Of a DNA stretch of 7,578 nt, positions 5,495-7,578 are shown piece by piece. The stretch is from Bdellovibrio sp. CG10_big_fil_rev_8_21_14_0_10_47_8 (GTDB taxonomy: Bacteria > Bdellovibrionota > Bdellovibrionia > Bdellovibrionales > Bdellovibrionaceae): contig PEZR01000056.1 of the NCBI GenBank assembly GCA_002773975.1, forward strand, positions 2,723 to 10,300, read 5' to 3'. Under the pieces are notes generated by a model. It saw only the letters and a program-made list of their open reading frames with translations, ran no database searches and was not told where the DNA came from. The position numbers were made by a program, and so were the translations under genes. Numbering within the stretch: position 1 is the stretch's first letter; each line of letters starts with the position of its first letter.

Positions 5495-6838
5495 ATGGCC
5501 AGCGCTCGTGATGTCGTCATTGTCGAGGGAGTTCGCACCCCCTTTGCTAAGTCAGGTACGAAACTCAAAAAAATTCATCCCGTAGAGATGGGTAAGGTTG
5601 CCATGCGAGAGCTGATCGCAAGGACCAACTTGGATGTCAATGTGGTGGATGAGGTCATCATCGGAAATACCGGGAATCCGGTGGATTCTGTCAATATATC
5701 TCGAGTGGTTGCTCTCAATGCGGGACTGCCGCTCAAGACCTCGGCCTACACGGTGCACCGCAACTGTGCTTCGGCGATGGAGAGTCTTTCTCATGGATAC
5801 GAGAAAATTCGTTCGGGCACTATGGACGTCGTGATCGCCGGTGGAACCGAGAACATGTCGCAGATGCCTACTTTGTTGCCAGAAAAAATTCAGGCGATCT
5901 TTGATAAGTTGTTTTTAGCCAAGGGGCCTTCGCAGGCCTTGCCTCTGCTTTTTGAGCTGTTTAAGGCGGACATGAAGCAGATCAAAGCTTTGCTGACCTC
6001 GAACATGAGAGATCAGTACTTTCCAGTCATTTCGGTGATGCAGGGCCTGACGGATCCCTTTGTTGGCATAAATATGGGGCAAACTGCTGAAATTTTAGCC
6101 AAGGAATGGGGGCTCTCTCGCGAAGCCCAAGATCGATTTGCGTTGGGGTCTCACCAAAAAGCGGTGGCCGCCACCAAAGAAGGTCGGTTGAGACCTGAGA
6201 TCGCGCCCTTTTTGTTGTCACCAGAGTACAAAGAAACTCTGTTGGATGATCAGGGGCCCAGAGACGGGCAGAGCATGGAGGCGCTGGGGAAACTTAAACC
6301 CTTCTTCGATAAACGAACGGGATCGATTACGGCAGGAAACAGCTGTCCCATCACAGATGGTGCCGCTGTCATTTTATTGATGAGTCGCGAGAAGGCCCAG
6401 GCTTTGGGCTACAAACCTTTGGCAAAAATTCGCGGATACGGATTCGCAGGTCTTGAGCCCGAAAGAATGGGATTGGGGCCCGTGTATTCGACGCCCGTGG
6501 CGCTGAAACGAGCCGGTTTGACCATGAAAGATATTGGATTGGTCGAGTTGAATGAAGCTTTTGCGGCCCAGGTGCTGTCTTGCCAAAGAGCTTTTGATTC
6601 AGATCAGTTCGCCAAAGAAAAATTGGGACTGTCATCAAAAGTTGGTGAAGTTCGGGATGAGATCATAAACGTCAATGGCGGAGCGATTGCTCTTGGGCAT
6701 CCTGTGGGCGCCACGGGGACAAGATTGGTTCTGACGCTGGTGAAAGAAATGAAACGAAGAAATGTGCAATTTGGTCTGGCAACACTTTGTATCGGTGGCG
6801 GTCAAGGTGGATCTATGGTTGTGGAGGCAGAAGCATGA
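5495..6838 (+). CDS. fadI: 3-ketoacyl-CoA thiolase, beta-oxidation (FadI type)
   Basis: The enzyme cleaves 3-ketoacyl-CoA with CoA to acetyl-CoA and a shortened acyl-CoA, as the beta subunit of the trifunctional complex with FadJ. All thiolase marks are present in 447 residues: nucleophile Cys91 in HRNCASA (88-94), GGTEN (116-120), GNSCPITDGAA (281-291), NEAF (353-356), His402 in GGAIALGHPVGATG (395-408), and Cys432 in CIGGGQGG (432-439). The long insertion between about 125 and 195 and the length near 440 fit FadI and mitochondrial HADHB rather than the shorter FadA. ATG 5495 is chosen because GGAAGGAG (5482-5489) precedes it by five bases and the protein then begins as the family does. Gene order, thiolase first and hydratase/dehydrogenase second, is that of fadIJ. 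Its stop overlaps the fadJ start. Confidence 0.92.
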   Translation: MASARDVVIVEGVRTPFAKSGTKLKKIHPVEMGKVAMRELIARTNLDVNVVDEVIIGNTGNPVDSVNISRVVALNAGLPLKTSAYTVHRNCASAMESLSHGYEKIRSGTMDVVIAGGTENMSQMPTLLPEKIQAIFDKLFLAKGPSQALPLLFELFKADMKQIKALLTSNMRDQYFPVISVMQGLTDPFVGINMGQTAEILAKEWGLSREAQDRFALGSHQKAVAATKEGRLRPEIAPFLLSPEYKETLLDDQGPRDGQSMEALGKLKPFFDKRTGSITAGNSCPITDGAAVILLMSREKAQALGYKPLAKIRGYGFAGLEPERMGLGPVYSTPVALKRAGLTMKDIGLVELNEAFAAQVLSCQRAFDSDQFAKEKLGLSSKVGEVRDEIINVNGGAIALGHPVGATGTRLVLTLVKEMKRRNVQFGLATLCIGGGQGGSMVVEAEA

Positions 6839-7578
6839 GCATTCAAGAGTCGATCCGCATTGTTCCCCAAGGCGATATCGCCATTGTCGAATTCGACATG
6901 GTTGGTGAAAAGATTAACAAATTCAATACGCCCATGATGGTCCGGTTGAGAGAAGTCATCGCGGAGCTGCAAAAATCCAAATACAAAGCGGTGATTTTTA
7001 AATCGAATAAAAATAAAATTTTTATCGCCGGTGCGGACATCGAAGAAATCAAAGCGATGAACACCAAAGAGCAGTACGACAAGGCCGTGTCACAAGGTCA
7101 GCAGATTTTTAATGATCTGGAAGATCTTCCAATGCCAACAATCGCGGCGGTAAGTGGCGCCTGCGCTGGCGGCGGTTGTGAATTCATTATGGCCTGTGAT
7201 TATCGATTGGCATCTGATGAGTCCTCGACACGGATTGGGCTTCCGGAAACAAAGTTGGGAATCATCCCAGGCTTCGGTGGCTGTGTGCGCATGCCGCGTA
7301 TTTTAGGTTTAGCCAATGCCTTGGATATTATTCTTGCTGGTAAATTGGTAAACAGCCAAAAGGCTTTGAAAATTGGCCTCGTCGATCAGGTCGTGCATCC
7401 GGCAATCTTGATGGAACAGGCGGTAAAGATGGCGCAGGGGCTGATCAAAGATGGCGGAAAAAAACGTCGAAAAACTTTTGAGCCAAAGGGTCTGGTACCA
7501 AAACTTTTGGAAAGCGTTGGCAAGGGCGTGATTTTTTCTCAAGCCAAAAAAGGCGTGATGAAAATGACACATGGGCAT
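6835..7578 (+). CDS. fadJ: FadJ-type multifunctional beta-oxidation subunit, N-terminal part (cut by window)
   Basis: The first 248 residues are a crotonase-fold enoyl-CoA hydratase domain: IFIAGADIEEI (62-72) and GACAGGGCEF (108-117) form the oxyanion hole, with Glu116, and GLPETKLGIIPGFGG (135-149) carries the second catalytic Glu138. Both acids correspond to the pair used by FadB/FadJ for hydration. The frame stays open to the window edge past the end of a stand-alone hydratase core, with a basic linker (GKKRRKTFEPKGL, 208-220) as in FadB/FadJ before the 3-hydroxyacyl-CoA dehydrogenase domain, which would lie beyond 7578. The start ATG 6835 overlaps the fadI stop as ATGA, and GGAGG (6823-6827) sits seven bases upstream, so the two are translationally coupled. 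A free hydratase is less likely given the operon partner. Confidence 0.85.
   Translation, partial: MSIQESIRIVPQGDIAIVEFDMVGEKINKFNTPMMVRLREVIAELQKSKYKAVIFKSNKNKIFIAGADIEEIKAMNTKEQYDKAVSQGQQIFNDLEDLPMPTIAAVSGACAGGGCEFIMACDYRLASDESSTRIGLPETKLGIIPGFGGCVRMPRILGLANALDIILAGKLVNSQKALKIGLVDQVVHPAILMEQAVKMAQGLIKDGGKKRRKTFEPKGLVPKLLESVGKGVIFSQAKKGVMKMTHGH

Noticed and set aside
7309..7578. - strand frame of 89 codons at the right edge
   Set aside because: Antisense to the fadJ hydratase domain, which continues to the window edge.

Overview
The window looks like an ordinary chromosomal segment of a Gram-negative bacterium of moderate GC. The mix of short RNA-rich leaders, an orphan LuxR-type helix-turn-helix protein and a FadIJ-type beta-oxidation pair reminds me of Bdellovibrio-like predatory bacteria. 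That placement is recalled resemblance, not something the sequence proves.

Layout, left to right. Positions 1-408 hold no convincing gene but have marked RNA-folding potential: nested and mutually exclusive stems at 122-194, a UUCG-capped hairpin at 212-243 and a leader hairpin at 363-385. Next come two + strand genes, a small LuxR-type regulator (409-819) and a YciA-like hotdog acyl-CoA thioesterase (848-1321). A 341-base convergent gap follows (1322-1662). It holds a possible 27-codon relic of an outer-membrane beta-barrel C-terminus on the - strand, a 52-residue unrecognised + strand ORF, a hairpin and C-rich micro-repeats. Two - strand genes follow, the GTPase hflX (1663-2925) and the malic enzyme-phosphotransacetylase fusion maeB (3004-5316). 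Diverging from maeB is a fatty-acid beta-oxidation operon: thiolase fadI (5495-6838), overlapping by ATGA with fadJ (from 6835), which runs off the right edge.

Most of the genes concern acyl-CoA and central carbon. FadJ and FadI would shorten fatty acyl-CoAs to acetyl-CoA, the thioesterase would release CoA from acyl-CoAs, and MaeB would convert malate to pyruvate with NADPH. In E. coli, MaeB activity responds to acetyl-CoA through its phosphotransacetylase-like domain, so the divergent maeB / fadIJ arrangement makes metabolic sense. HflX is a ribosome-associated GTPase with no obvious link to this theme.

The most notable signals are the following. hflX appears to start at a CTG codon with a perfect AGGAGG Shine-Dalgarno. 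An inverted repeat could hide that Shine-Dalgarno only in transcripts reading through from maeB. The luxR leader can form alternative RNA stems. I see no transposon, CRISPR array, phage or defence system.
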